Below, in pieces: positions 15,158 to 23,209 of a DNA stretch of 23,923 nucleotides. The notes below the pieces were generated by a model that did no database searches, was not told the DNA's origin, and saw nothing but the letters and a program-made list of their open reading frames with translations. Position 1 is the first letter of the stretch; the number at the start of each line of letters is the position of its first letter. This DNA comes from DATLFA01 sp039934635 (GTDB lineage: Bacteria; Actinomycetota; Acidimicrobiia; Acidimicrobiales; WLNW01): contig JBDTLT010000066.1 in NCBI GenBank assembly GCA_039934635.1, positions 1-23,923 of the forward strand, given 5' to 3'. Both the position numbers and the translations under genes were made by a program.

Positions 15158-16054
15158 ATGAGCACGACCCTGCGCTACCGCGTGGTCGATGTCTTCGCTC
15201 GCCACGCGTTCGGCGGCAACCCTCTGGCTGTGTTTACCGATGCGCCGGCACTCGACGCGCACGTCATGCTGTCGATCGCGCGTCAGATGAATCTGTCGGA
15301 GACCGTATTCGTGCGTCCCGCGGTCGATGCATCCCGGCTAGCCGCGTTGCGCATCTTCACCCCGACCACCGAGCTGCCGATCGCGGGGCATCCCACCATC
15401 GGTGCCAGCGCCGTCGTGCTCGCGGAGCGATACGGCGCGTCGTGGCCGAGTTCGGCGGTCGTCGAGTTGTTGGTCGGCCCGGTGCAAATCGACATCGAGC
15501 AAAATGGTGGGGCCGAACACTTCGTGTGGATGAATCAGGGCGTGCCCGTCGAGTCCACCGCGCCCGTTGCCGATCCCAAGGCGTTGTACCGGGCCATCGG
15601 TCTCGATCCGTCCGACGGGTCCACCGAACTCGATCTCGGAGTCTTCTCCGTCGGCGTGCCAACGTTGATCGTCCCGCTACGCGACGAAGCGGCACTCGAT
15701 CGAGCGTCGCCCGCGGGCTTGGCGGCGTACTTCGCTGCGCAACCCCCGGCGCGCATCGTCTACCTCGTGAGCGAAGCGAGTTCGCGCGCCGACATCTCTG
15801 CTCGAATGTTCGGCGCCCTTGCCGTCGGCATCGAGGAGGACCCCGCGACCGGTGTATCGGCGGGGCCACTCGCGGCGTACCTCCACCGCGCCGGCCGCAT
15901 CGCCGGCAACCAGGAAGTGGTCGTCAATCAGGGCCACGCCATGGGACGCTCGAGCTATCTCCACATCCGTACCGACGGGTCCAACGTATTCGTCGGAGGG
16001 CAGGTGATGGACGTCGCCCGCGGCGAACTCACCTTGGACCCCCGTCCGCTGTAG
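15158..16054 (+). CDS. PhzF-family isomerase/epimerase
   Basis: A 298-residue protein of normal length for the PhzF/diaminopimelate-epimerase-like fold. The opening VDVFARHAFGGNPLAVF, the catalytic Glu48 in NLSETVF, ELPIAGHPTIGA and the C-terminal EDPATGVSAGPLAAYL are all typical. PhzF itself isomerises dihydrohydroxyanthranilate in phenazine synthesis, but most family members are of unknown function and no other phenazine gene is here. The ATG at 15158 lacks an evident Shine-Dalgarno site. It lies 31 bp after the unknown protein and 22 bp before an SDR, in the same direction. It probably shifts a double bond or a proton in a carbonyl compound. Confidence 0.92.
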   Translation: MSTTLRYRVVDVFARHAFGGNPLAVFTDAPALDAHVMLSIARQMNLSETVFVRPAVDASRLAALRIFTPTTELPIAGHPTIGASAVVLAERYGASWPSSAVVELLVGPVQIDIEQNGGAEHFVWMNQGVPVESTAPVADPKALYRAIGLDPSDGSTELDLGVFSVGVPTLIVPLRDEAALDRASPAGLAAYFAAQPPARIVYLVSEASSRADISARMFGALAVGIEEDPATGVSAGPLAAYLHRAGRIAGNQEVVVNQGHAMGRSSYLHIRTDGSNVFVGGQVMDVARGELTLDPRPL

Positions 16055-16076
16055 ATCGATCAACGAGGGGATTCTG

Positions 16077-16916
16077 GTGGATTCATTGAGTGGGCGCACT
16101 GCAGTTGTCATCGGCGGCGGGGGTGGCATCGGTCGCGGCGTGTCGCTGGGGTTGGCGGGGGCGGGCATGAACGTCGTCGTCGCGGATATCGAGCAGGACA
16201 GTGCGACTCGGGTCGCAGACGAGATCGCCGCCTTTGGTGGGCGCGCGATCGTGCAGCGGGTCGACGCCACCAACGCGGACTCGCTCGACGCGCTCGCAGT
16301 TGCGGCGATCGCCGAGTTCGGTGCGGTGCACGTGTTGTCGAACAACGTCGGGGTCATCCTCAACCGTCGCCTCGACGAAGCCACCGACGCAGAATGGTCG
16401 TGGTTCTTCGAGTTCAACATCATGGCGATCGTGCGCGGCAACCTCGCGTTTCTCCCCCATCTGCGTGCGCATGGCGACGGTGGACATATCGTCAACACGT
16501 CGTCGATGGCAGGGCTTCTCGCGCTCGAACCGAAGGCTGTCGGCGGTTACTTCAACGGCCTCTACACGACGACCAAGCATGCGTTGATCGGCTACTGCGA
16601 GATGCTGCGCATGGAGTTGGCGCCCGAGAATATCGGCGTGTCGGTCCTCTGTCCCGGCCTCGTCGCCGGCAACCTCAGCTCGACCGCGGCCCGCAATCGC
16701 CCCGACAAGTTCGGAGGGCCGCTCGCTGATCCGCGCGCCGGCGCCGCGCCCAACCCGGCCGCCATGCCCAATGACGCCGTCGGCCCCATCGTCGTCGACG
16801 CAATCAAGGCCAACCGCTTTTACATCTTCACGCACCCTGACTCGGTTGCGCTGGTACGGGCGCGCCAGCAACACGTGCTCGACGATTTCGAGTTCTATCG
16901 AAACCGCCTCGGTTAG
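16077..16916 (+). CDS. Short-chain dehydrogenase/reductase (SDR), longer form
   Basis: A 279-residue SDR with GGGGGIG in place of TGxxxGIG, N89-N90-V91 in place of NNAG, Ser142/143 (NTSSMAG) and Y163-T-T-T-K167. The C-terminal half resembles the YqjQ/short-chain group acting on larger substrates (VLCPGLVAGNL, then a long tail ending FEFYRNRLG). GTG at 16077 has GAGGGG 6 bases upstream. It ends the PhyH-unknown-PhzF operon. Its stop overlaps by 4 bp the stop of the convergent SDR at 16913, so transcripts from both sides run into each other. Confidence 0.91.
   Translation: MDSLSGRTAVVIGGGGGIGRGVSLGLAGAGMNVVVADIEQDSATRVADEIAAFGGRAIVQRVDATNADSLDALAVAAIAEFGAVHVLSNNVGVILNRRLDEATDAEWSWFFEFNIMAIVRGNLAFLPHLRAHGDGGHIVNTSSMAGLLALEPKAVGGYFNGLYTTTKHALIGYCEMLRMELAPENIGVSVLCPGLVAGNLSSTAARNRPDKFGGPLADPRAGAAPNPAAMPNDAVGPIVVDAIKANRFYIFTHPDSVALVRARQQHVLDDFEFYRNRLG
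16902..16914. terminator. Small hairpin at overlapping convergent stops
   Basis: AACCG-CCT-CGGTT forms a 5-bp stem with a 3-base loop at the end of the plus-strand SDR. A second small stem, ACGGC-GCC-GCCGT, lies at 16923-16935. Both are within coding sequence. They are weaker than the hairpins at the other convergent junctions. Confidence 0.3.
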
Positions 16917-17725
16917 CCGATGACGGCGCCGCCGTTGGGCGAAAGCGACTGGCCCGTGGTGTAGGCGCTCTCGTCGCTCGCGAGGTGCAACGCCGCGTAC
17001 GCGATGTCGCGAGCAGTGCCGAGGCGGCGTAGCGGCACGGTTGGAGTGAACGCCTCGACCACTTCGGGCTTGAACGTGCGCGTCATGCCGGCGTCGATCG
17101 CTCCCGGGCTGACGGCATTGATACGAATGCCGATCGGGCCGAGATCACGTGCGAGCGACCGTACGAATCCCAAGATGCCGCCCTTGGCCGCGGCGTAGTG
17201 GAACGGCCCCAAACCGGCCGTGCCGGCAATGCTCGAGATGCAGACGATCGACCCGGAGCCGCGCTCGGCCATCATCGACACCGCCGCCCGAGTGCAATAG
17301 AACGTGCCGTCGAGATGCACGGCCAACATGCGGTGCCAGCTCTCGTCGCTCATCGCCGTGATGCCGACGGCGTAGGTCGCCGGCGCGGCTGTCCCCGCCG
17401 GCCTACTCGCCTCTTCGCGCTGGCGGTCGGCCAGCGAGCTGATGCCGGCCACCGTCACCAGGGCGTCGACTCGGCCGAATCGTTGGCGCACCTGAGCGAA
17501 CATGTCGTCGACCGCCGCGCTGTCGGCGACATCGGCGACGATCGCGATCGACTCGCTGGTGTGACGCTGGCAGGCGAGCGCAGTCTGGCCCAGCGAGTGC
17601 GGGTCGACGTCGTTGGCGACGACGATGGCTCCGTGCTCGGCGAATACCAGCGCCACTTCGCTGCCGATGCCGCCACCGGCACCGGTGATGACGGCGACGC
17701 GTCCCCCGAGTCGGTCCACTCGCAC
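16913..17725 (-). CDS. Short-chain dehydrogenase/reductase (SDR) with an insertion
   Basis: A 270-residue SDR with TGAGGGIG, Ser164/165 (CISSIAG) and Y177-A-A-A-K181. T91-V-A-G replaces the NNAG motif. About 20 extra residues (roughly 97-125, rich in Ala, Arg and Glu) follow this site and could form a lid or contact loop. The C-terminus SLSPNGGAVIG departs from the usual DGG. The start is GTG at 17725 or GTG at 17719; no ribosome binding site is seen. TAATGA, 7 bases before the second GTG, may be a -10 box of a leaderless mRNA. It is a single-gene unit, divergent from the Gfo/Idh gene across about 60 bp. Confidence 0.88.
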   Translation of the reverse strand: MRVDRLGGRVAVITGAGGGIGSEVALVFAEHGAIVVANDVDPHSLGQTALACQRHTSESIAIVADVADSAAVDDMFAQVRQRFGRVDALVTVAGISSLADRQREEASRPAGTAAPATYAVGITAMSDESWHRMLAVHLDGTFYCTRAAVSMMAERGSGSIVCISSIAGTAGLGPFHYAAAKGGILGFVRSLARDLGPIGIRINAVSPGAIDAGMTRTFKPEVVEAFTPTVPLRRLGTARDIAYAALHLASDESAYTTGQSLSPNGGAVIG

Positions 17726-17736
17726 ATCATTACACG

Positions 17737-17751
17737 TTGCGGGAAACGCAA
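17737..17751. promoter_or_regulatory. Inverted repeat in a divergent gap, possible operator
   Basis: TTGCG-GGAAA-CGCAA is a 15-bp inverted repeat centred between the SDR start (17725) and the Gfo/Idh start (17785). No regulator gene lies nearby. Short arms mean chance cannot be ruled out. Confidence 0.3.
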
Positions 17752-17770
17752 TCCGCGACGGCTTCGGCTC

Positions 17771-17776
17771 TACGAT
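17771..17776 (+). promoter_or_regulatory. -10 box for a probable leaderless transcript
   Basis: TACGAT (TANNNT) ends 8 bases before the GTG at 17785, which has no Shine-Dalgarno site. The transcript would start within one or two bases of the start codon. Confidence 0.4.
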
Positions 17777-17784
17777 CGACCGCT

Positions 17785-18807
17785 GTGCAAACGATACGAG
17801 TGGGCTTCCTGGGCGCGGGCCTCATCGCACACGCGCACGCCAACGGTCTGACCGCTTCGCCCACGCCGGTCACGATCAGCGCGGTCTACGACCCGGATCA
17901 CGAGCGGGCGCAACAGTTCGCCGCCCGTTTCGCGACAACGGTGGCGCCCGATGCTGCGTCACTGATCGACGCCAGCGACGCGGTCTACGTGTGCACATGG
18001 ACGTCGGAGCATCGATCGTCGGTCGAGCTGGTGGTCGCCGCCGGCCGCGCCGTGTTCTGCGAAAAGCCGCTCGCGACGACACTGACCGAGGCGACCGCTG
18101 TCGCGCGAGCCGTACAGAGCGCAGGCGTGATCAACCAAGTCGGCCTGGTGTTGCGCCACTCCCCCGCGTTCGCGTTGCTGCGCCGGCTCGTGCACGAGCC
18201 GGCGGCAGGTCGCGTCGTCAGTGTGGTCTTTCGCGACGATCAGTACATCCCGACGCAAGGCATGTACCAGTCCACGTGGCGCGCCGATGTGACCAAGGCG
18301 GGTGCGGGCACACTGCTCGAACACTCGATCCACGACATCGATCTGATCGAGCACACCATCGGTCGCATCGTCGCGGTCAACGCCCGCAGTGTCGCCTACC
18401 ACGAGATCGCGGGCATCGAAGATGTGATGGCTGTCGGCTTCGAGCTCGAGCACGGCGCACTCGGCTCGCTCATGTCGGTGTGGCACGACAATGTCGCGCG
18501 CCCGAGCCAGCGGCGCGTCGAAGTCTTCTGCGAGAACCGTTACGTATCGCTCGAAAATGATTGGCTCGGGCCCGTGCGGTGGCAGGACAGCTCGGGTGAC
18601 AGCGGCCTGTTCGAAGGCACCGAGCTCTTCGTCGAAGGCGCGCCGCTGATGCCTCCGATCGGGCACCCTGACCACGGCTTCGTCGCAGCCGTCGCCGCAG
18701 GGACACCGGCCTATCCCGACGTCACCGTCGCGCTACGCGCGCACGTCGTGGCCGACGCGATGTATCGATCGGCGGCCGCGAGAGGGCAGGCCGTCGACTG
18801 CGGATGA
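17785..18807 (+). CDS. Gfo/Idh/MocA-family oxidoreductase
   Basis: A 340-residue NAD(P)-dependent dehydrogenase of the family that acts on sugars, inositols, imines and related compounds. The N-terminal Rossmann motif is GFLGAGLIAHAH, the family E93-K94-P95 motif is in FCEKPLA, and the second-domain motif is LEHSIHDIDLIEH with His180, His183 and Asp184. Length is standard. The start GTG at 17785 is set by the glycine-rich strand 7 residues later and the -10 box upstream. It heads a run with a luciferase-like oxidoreductase, an aminotransferase and a RidA-like protein. An imine or amino sugar/cyclitol substrate is a reasonable guess from the company, not from this sequence. Confidence 0.91.
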   Translation: MQTIRVGFLGAGLIAHAHANGLTASPTPVTISAVYDPDHERAQQFAARFATTVAPDAASLIDASDAVYVCTWTSEHRSSVELVVAAGRAVFCEKPLATTLTEATAVARAVQSAGVINQVGLVLRHSPAFALLRRLVHEPAAGRVVSVVFRDDQYIPTQGMYQSTWRADVTKAGAGTLLEHSIHDIDLIEHTIGRIVAVNARSVAYHEIAGIEDVMAVGFELEHGALGSLMSVWHDNVARPSQRRVEVFCENRYVSLENDWLGPVRWQDSSGDSGLFEGTELFVEGAPLMPPIGHPDHGFVAAVAAGTPAYPDVTVALRAHVVADAMYRSAAARGQAVDCG

Positions 18808-18869
18808 GCGCAGCGCGACCGCGCGGACTACGTTCGCTCGCACACGCCCGCCGACCGATAGGACAGTGC

Positions 18870-19811
18870 ATGCCCACGTCACCCCAGCTCTCGATGGCCC
18901 TTCTCACCTTCTCCGCCGAAGATCAAGGCTCGTGGAAGCACATGCTCGATCGCGCCAAGGCCGCCGATGCCGCGGGCATCGATCGCCTGGTCGTCTCCGA
19001 CCATGTTGTCTACGGTGAGAACCTCGAGGCGTACGGCCGCCCCGAGCTCGGCGGCGCCGCCGGCGGCAAGCAGCCCACCGGGCCCGACGGCCTCTGGCTC
19101 GAGCCGCTCACCGTGCTCTCTGTGCTCGCCGGCATCACCACACAGGTGCGCCTCGGCACCAACATCTTGATCGCCGCGTTACGCCGGCCGGTGGTGTTGT
19201 CGAAGACGTTGTCGACCCTCGACGTGTTGTCGGACGGGCGTGTCGATCTCGGTGTGGGAGTCGGATGGCAGAAGGAAGAGTACGAAGCCGCGGGGCTCGA
19301 ATTCGAGGGACGCGGTCGACTGCTCGATCATTCGCTGTCGGTGATGCAGACGCTCTGGCGCGAGCAACGGGCGAGCTACCGCGACGATCTCTTGTCGTTC
19401 GACGCGATCCACCAGATGCCCAAGCCGCGGCAAGCGGGCGGTGTTCCGATCTGGGTCAGCGGCACCGTCAATCCGCGTGTGATCAAGCGCATCGCCCGCT
19501 TCGGTAGTGGGTGGATCCCGTGGGGACCGTCGGCCAAAGAGGTTGCGGCGGCCATCGTTCAGATGCGCGAAGGTGTCGCCGCCACCGGACGCGATCCCTC
19601 CGATATCCAGATCGTCGGCAACCTCGCGCCGGTCAGGGGCGACGGCGGCACGGTCGATGTCGATCGCACGCTCGAAGGTGTCCCCGCGCTCGTCGATGCC
19701 GGCGTCACCGACGTCCGAGCGGGGTTCAGCATCCCCGATGACGCCAATGCGGCGCAGGACTATCTCAGCGACGCGGTGCAAAAGTTCCGGGCGATCGTCG
19801 GTCGCAAATAG
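18870..19811 (+). CDS. Luciferase-like (LLM class) F420/flavin-dependent oxidoreductase
   Basis: A 313-residue protein of the bacterial luciferase fold, resembling the Rv2161c-type F420-dependent group. The marks are IDRLVVSDHVVYGEN, a V-R-L-G-T-N-I-L strand, RRPVVLSKTLSTLDVLSDGR and the GVGVGWQKEEYEAAG motif typical of these enzymes. They use F420 or FMN for hydride transfer or monooxygenation. Two starts are possible: ATG at 18804, overlapping the previous stop as ATGA, or ATG at 18870 with AGGA 6 bases upstream. The second is chosen because the 22 extra residues are arginine-rich and not family-like. The next gene starts 3 bp after its stop. Confidence 0.9.
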   Translation: MPTSPQLSMALLTFSAEDQGSWKHMLDRAKAADAAGIDRLVVSDHVVYGENLEAYGRPELGGAAGGKQPTGPDGLWLEPLTVLSVLAGITTQVRLGTNILIAALRRPVVLSKTLSTLDVLSDGRVDLGVGVGWQKEEYEAAGLEFEGRGRLLDHSLSVMQTLWREQRASYRDDLLSFDAIHQMPKPRQAGGVPIWVSGTVNPRVIKRIARFGSGWIPWGPSAKEVAAAIVQMREGVAATGRDPSDIQIVGNLAPVRGDGGTVDVDRTLEGVPALVDAGVTDVRAGFSIPDDANAAQDYLSDAVQKFRAIVGRK

Positions 19812-19814
19812 CGC

Positions 19815-21023
19815 ATGAGTGATGTCCGCGCGCACGAGGCAGGGCTGGCGGCGCTGCTGTCTGCCGCGCGGACACAACCCGCAGCGATGTCGGCGGGACT
19901 TGTCGCGCCCGTAGCCATCGACGCGATCTTCTTCGGCGGCGGGCTGCCCGACCCCGCGATGCATCCGACCGACGCCATGACGCGGCTGTTGACCGAGTTG
20001 TTGGCGGCGCCGCAAGGACAGTTGCTCGGGTACTGCCACGGCGCCGGCGACGACGAACTCCGGCGGGCGATCGCCCAACAATTCTCCGCGCGAGAAGACA
20101 GTGAGCTCTCGCCCGATCAGATCGTCGTGACCAACGGAAGTTCGGGTGCCCTCTCGCTGCTCGCAGTGGCGCTGATCGATCCCGGCGACGTCGTGTTGTG
20201 CGAGGCGCTCACGTATCCCGGCGTGCTGGCGACCTTCCGCCAGATGGGCGCGCGCATCGTCCCGGTGCCGGTCGACGGCGACGGGATCTGTCCGGGCGAG
20301 CTCGCGTCGATCCTCACGCGCCTTCGTGGTGAGCGAGCGCGAGTGAAGTTTCTCTACACGATCGCCACGTGCCAGAGCCCGACCGGCACCGTGCTCAGCG
20401 AGCAACGCCGGCGCGAGATCATCGAGATCGCCGACCGCTTCGACATGTTGATCGTGCAAGACGCGACCTACGCCGATATCCGCTTCGACCAACCGTTTCC
20501 TCGCGAGATGATCACGCTCGCGCCTCACCGCACGGTGCACGTCGCGTCGTTCAGCAAGACATTGGCACCCGGCCTGCGCATGGGCTGGGTGGCGGGACCG
20601 CCGGCGATCATCGATGTGCTCGCGCAGATGCGCACCGACCTCGGTACGAGCCGTCTTGTGCAACGAATGGTGGCCCGATTGATCACCGACGGCGACTTCG
20701 ACCATCATCTGCGTGAGGTGAACGCGTGGTACCGGCAAAAGCGCGATGTCGTGCTCGAAGCACTCTCTGCATCGTGTGCCGCACACGCGACATGGAGCGT
20801 GCCGGCGGGAGGATTCTTCGTCTGGCTGGTGCTCGATCGTGGCGACCTCGGCGCGGTCGAGGCTGCCGGCGCGCAACACGGAGTCGGCTTCTTCGGCGCG
20901 CCGTACTTCAACGCGGGCGGCACGCCGGTTGCGGGTATCCGACTCGCGTACGGCGAACTCGATCGCTCCGAGCTGGCCGAAGGTATCCATCGGTTGGGTC
21001 GCGCGATCGCGGCCGTCGCGTGA
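19815..21023 (+). CDS. PLP-dependent aminotransferase, class I/II (LysN/MocR-domain-like)
   Basis: A 402-residue fold-type I aminotransferase. Lys248 in SFSKTLAPGLRMGW is the PLP lysine, D216 and Y219 in QDATYADIRF contact the cofactor, Arg254 follows, and the substrate-carboxylate Arg is in GIRLAY. It is similar in style to 2-aminoadipate aminotransferases and the catalytic half of MocR proteins but has no DNA-binding domain. The usual N-P-T-G is S188-P-T-G, so a residue that normally contacts the PLP ring oxygen is changed. The ATG lies 3 bp after the previous stop with no clear ribosome binding site, implying coupling. It precedes a RidA-like gene by 22 bp. Confidence 0.91.
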   Translation: MSDVRAHEAGLAALLSAARTQPAAMSAGLVAPVAIDAIFFGGGLPDPAMHPTDAMTRLLTELLAAPQGQLLGYCHGAGDDELRRAIAQQFSAREDSELSPDQIVVTNGSSGALSLLAVALIDPGDVVLCEALTYPGVLATFRQMGARIVPVPVDGDGICPGELASILTRLRGERARVKFLYTIATCQSPTGTVLSEQRRREIIEIADRFDMLIVQDATYADIRFDQPFPREMITLAPHRTVHVASFSKTLAPGLRMGWVAGPPAIIDVLAQMRTDLGTSRLVQRMVARLITDGDFDHHLREVNAWYRQKRDVVLEALSASCAAHATWSVPAGGFFVWLVLDRGDLGAVEAAGAQHGVGFFGAPYFNAGGTPVAGIRLAYGELDRSELAEGIHRLGRAIAAVA

Positions 21024-21045
21024 CGCAGATTCTTTGGAGGCAACG

Positions 21046-21432
21046 ATGACCACACGACAAACACTCTTCGGACCGACGGGCGAGCGGCCAGGTATGGGGG
21101 ATGCCGTGAAGGCCGGCCCTTTCATCATGCTCGCCGGCCAGGTGGCATTCGACGAGCACGGCAAGATCGTCGGTGAGGGCGACATACGGGCACAGGCAGA
21201 GCAGTGTTTCCGCAACATCGAGCACCTGTTGGCCAAAGCCGGGGCGACGATGGCCGATCTCGTCGAGCTCACGTGTTTCCTGACCAACCGCGATCAGCTG
21301 CCCACCTATCTCGCGCTGCGGGCCGAGCTCTTTCCGGTGGACCCCCCGGCAACCACCACGGTCGTGGCCCAGCTCGCGCTGCCGAGCCTCATGATCGAGA
21401 TCAAGGGCATCGCGCTGGTGCGATCGCAATAG
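21046..21432 (+). CDS. RidA/YjgF-family protein lacking the imine-deaminase residues
   Basis: A 128-residue protein, the exact usual length. The pattern G-Q-V-A-F-D near 31-36, FRNIEHLLAKAGA, and the C-terminal MIEIKGIAL identify the family. Archetypal RidA uses an Arg (in PARS) and a Glu (in IEIEAIA) to hydrolyse imines; here the aligned residues are Thr103 and Lys119. It is thus probably not a standard 2-aminoacrylate deaminase and may belong to another Rid subgroup with its own reaction. ATG at 21046 has TGGAGG 5 bases upstream. The earlier open frame is antisense to or overlaps the aminotransferase. It closes the Gfo-LLM-aminotransferase operon. Confidence 0.9.
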   Translation: MTTRQTLFGPTGERPGMGDAVKAGPFIMLAGQVAFDEHGKIVGEGDIRAQAEQCFRNIEHLLAKAGATMADLVELTCFLTNRDQLPTYLALRAELFPVDPPATTTVVAQLALPSLMIEIKGIALVRSQ

Positions 21433-21443
21433 CCGGTCTTGTT

Positions 21444-21456
21444 CGGCGCGGCGCCG
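21444..21456. terminator. GC-rich inverted repeat between convergent RidA-like and P450 genes
   Basis: CGGCGC-G-GCGCCG lies 11 bases after the RidA-like stop and 7 before the P450 stop. The 31-bp gap has no other content. Confidence 0.35.
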
Positions 21457-21463
21457 GGGTCGA

Positions 21464-22774
21464 TCACCCGCCCTTTGCCGGCCGGCCCATCGCGACGCGC
21501 AGGTGTTGCGGACCGCGGGGACCAGGACCGAGGTTGCACGTATTGCGCATCGGCGGGTCAGCGTCGAGCAGTTCGAGGTTCGGGAAACGCCGCGCCAGCG
21601 TGGTGAGTGCGAGCTCGACTTCCAACCGTGCCACCGGTGCGCCCAAGCACAAATGCGGCCCCGGCGCGAAGGTCAGCGGCAGATTGTCCGGGCGGTCGAT
21701 GTCGAGGTGGTCCGGGTCGGCGAATCGAGCGGGATCGCGATTGGCCGCGGCGATGACGGGAGCCATCAACGCTCCCTTGGGAACATGGGTACCGAACACG
21801 TCGACGTCCTCGAGCGCGAAGCGGGCGACTGCCGTCTGATTGGGCGAGACGAAGCGCAGTACCTCGTCGACCATCGGCCGATCGAGCGCGGGATCGCGGC
21901 GCAGCTGCGTGAGCTCGTCAGGGTGCGTGAGTAGGGCCAGGATGCCGCCGGCGATGCCGTTGCGGGTGGTCTCGAAGCCGGCGCCGAGTAACAACGTCGC
22001 CATCGCCACGAGTTCGGCGTTGTCGAGTTGGTCGCCTTCGTCTTCGGCGCGGATGAGCAGCGTGAGCAGATCGTCCTGTGGACGAGCCCGCTTCTCCGCG
22101 ATGAGGGCGGCGAAGTATTGCTGATACGAGCGGGTCGCGGCATCGGCGCGACGCAGGTACTCGTCGGGCACCACCGGTTCGATCGCGAGCGCGATCTCTT
22201 CGCTCCACGCGCGGCACTGTTCGTGATCCTCGTGGGGCACGCCCAACAGCTCACAGATGACCGTCACCGGGATGAGATCGGCGAAATCGGTGACGAGATC
22301 CGCCGGCGATCCGGTGAGCGGTGCGAGCAAGTCATCGACCACCTGCTGCACGTAGGGACGGAGTTGCTCGATGACCCGCGGGCCGAACACTCGCGACACG
22401 ATGCGGCGCAGCCGGGTGTGATCGGGCGGGTCCATGAAGACCATCATCTGGCCGAGCGACTGCAGCACCGCGCTCCATTCGAAGCGTGGGTCTTGACGCA
22501 CGAGTTGCGCCGACTCGCCCTGCCCGAATGACGCCGACCGAAATGCCATCGCGCACGCGTCGTAGCTCGTGAGGATCCAAGGCCCCGCATCGCTGCGGAA
22601 CACCGGAGCGATCGAGCGGAGCTCGTGATAGAGCGGATAGGGGTCGCGCGGGTAGGGCTGCGTGAGCAACTGCTGCACGATGTCATCCCCTCGCGATCGG
22701 GTGAAGCCCTCGACGGTCATGGCGCGAATGCTGACATGGTGTTGCCGCGGGGACCAATCAAGGCGAGCACGCAC
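21464..22774 (-). CDS. Cytochrome P450 (soluble bacterial type)
   Basis: A bacterial P450 with the full set of motifs: A265-G-F-E-T-T270 in the I helix, E304xxR307, and the haem loop F369-A-P-G-P-H-L-C376-L-G. Unlike the P450 at 97-1356, the I-helix acid is the normal Glu. Numbering is from the GTG at 22774, which has GAGGTAGGAA just upstream and gives 436 residues. An ATG at 22720 would give 418 residues and matches the usual P450 N-terminus better but has no clear ribosome binding site. It is a single gene, divergent from a DUF1330 gene, with no ferredoxin nearby. The substrate is unknown. Confidence 0.92.
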   Translation of the reverse strand: MRARLDWSPRQHHVSIRAMTVEGFTRSRGDDIVQQLLTQPYPRDPYPLYHELRSIAPVFRSDAGPWILTSYDACAMAFRSASFGQGESAQLVRQDPRFEWSAVLQSLGQMMVFMDPPDHTRLRRIVSRVFGPRVIEQLRPYVQQVVDDLLAPLTGSPADLVTDFADLIPVTVICELLGVPHEDHEQCRAWSEEIALAIEPVVPDEYLRRADAATRSYQQYFAALIAEKRARPQDDLLTLLIRAEDEGDQLDNAELVAMATLLLGAGFETTRNGIAGGILALLTHPDELTQLRRDPALDRPMVDEVLRFVSPNQTAVARFALEDVDVFGTHVPKGALMAPVIAAANRDPARFADPDHLDIDRPDNLPLTFAPGPHLCLGAPVARLEVELALTTLARRFPNLELLDADPPMRNTCNLGPGPRGPQHLRVAMGRPAKGG

Positions 22775-22781
22775 CGATTCC

Positions 22782-22794
22782 TACCTCGGAGGTA
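22782..22794. promoter_or_regulatory. 13-bp palindrome at the P450 5' end
   Basis: TACCTC-G-GAGGTA overlaps the presumed ribosome binding site of the P450 gene on the minus strand. It could be an operator or a small hairpin hiding that site. Confidence 0.35.
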
Positions 22795-22825
22795 ATTGAG
22801 TTCGCTACCTGACGCCCTCACACTG

Positions 22826-22842
22826 AAGTGGAGGATCCACTT
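22826..22842. promoter_or_regulatory. 17-bp palindrome upstream of the DUF1330 gene
   Basis: AAGTGGA-GGA-TCCACTT has perfect 7-base arms. CACT just before it adds a second overlapping dyad (CACT-GA-AGTG, 22821-22830). Size and symmetry resemble TetR-type operators; as RNA it would form a stem about 30 bases before the ribosome binding site at 22875-22880. Confidence 0.4.
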
Positions 22843-22886
22843 GGCGCAACTGGGCGATGGGTTCTCGTCGACGCAGGGAGCAGACG

Positions 22887-23207
22887 ATGACGAGTTACGC
22901 AGTTGGAATCCTGGAGCAGGTGACGATGGGGCCGCCCATCGAGGAGTATCTGCAACGTATCGATGCCACGCTGGCCCCCTATGAGGGTCACTTCATCGTG
23001 CACGGCGGCGATGCCGTGATGCTCGAAGGGACGAGTCCCGGCACGCTCATCGTGATCGCGTTTCCCGATCGATCGCACGCCGAGGGCTGGTACGCCTCGG
23101 CCCCGTATCAAGAGATCTTGCCGCTGCGCACGCAGAACGCGCAGAGCATCGTCTTCATGATCGACGGTGTCGACCGCGACCATCTGGCGACGGACGTATT
23201 GCAATGA
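22887..23207 (+). CDS. DUF1330 family protein (dimeric alpha-beta barrel)
   Basis: A 106-residue protein matching the small DUF1330 family: a first strand (SYAVGILEQV), EEYLQRIDATLAPYEGHFIVHGG, LEGTSPGTLIVIAFPD, and the conserved HAEGWYASAPYQEILPLR segment. These are ferredoxin-like alpha-beta barrels related to EthD and ABM domains; the biochemical role is not known. ATG at 22887 has AGGGAG 6 bases upstream; the longer open frame from 22857 is not conserved. Its stop is 2 bp from that of the convergent SRPBCC gene. Confidence 0.9.
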   Translation: MTSYAVGILEQVTMGPPIEEYLQRIDATLAPYEGHFIVHGGDAVMLEGTSPGTLIVIAFPDRSHAEGWYASAPYQEILPLRTQNAQSIVFMIDGVDRDHLATDVLQ

Positions 23208-23209
23208 CG

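Noticed and set aside
15158..16054. Phenazine biosynthesis because of a PhzF-like gene
   Set aside because: No other phenazine gene is present and most PhzF-family proteins are unrelated to phenazines.
19179..21287. A 702-codon open frame on the minus strand
   Set aside because: It lies antisense to the luciferase-like, aminotransferase and RidA-like genes, all of which show clear motifs. Its translation is Arg/Asp/His-rich with no family pattern, as expected from high GC.
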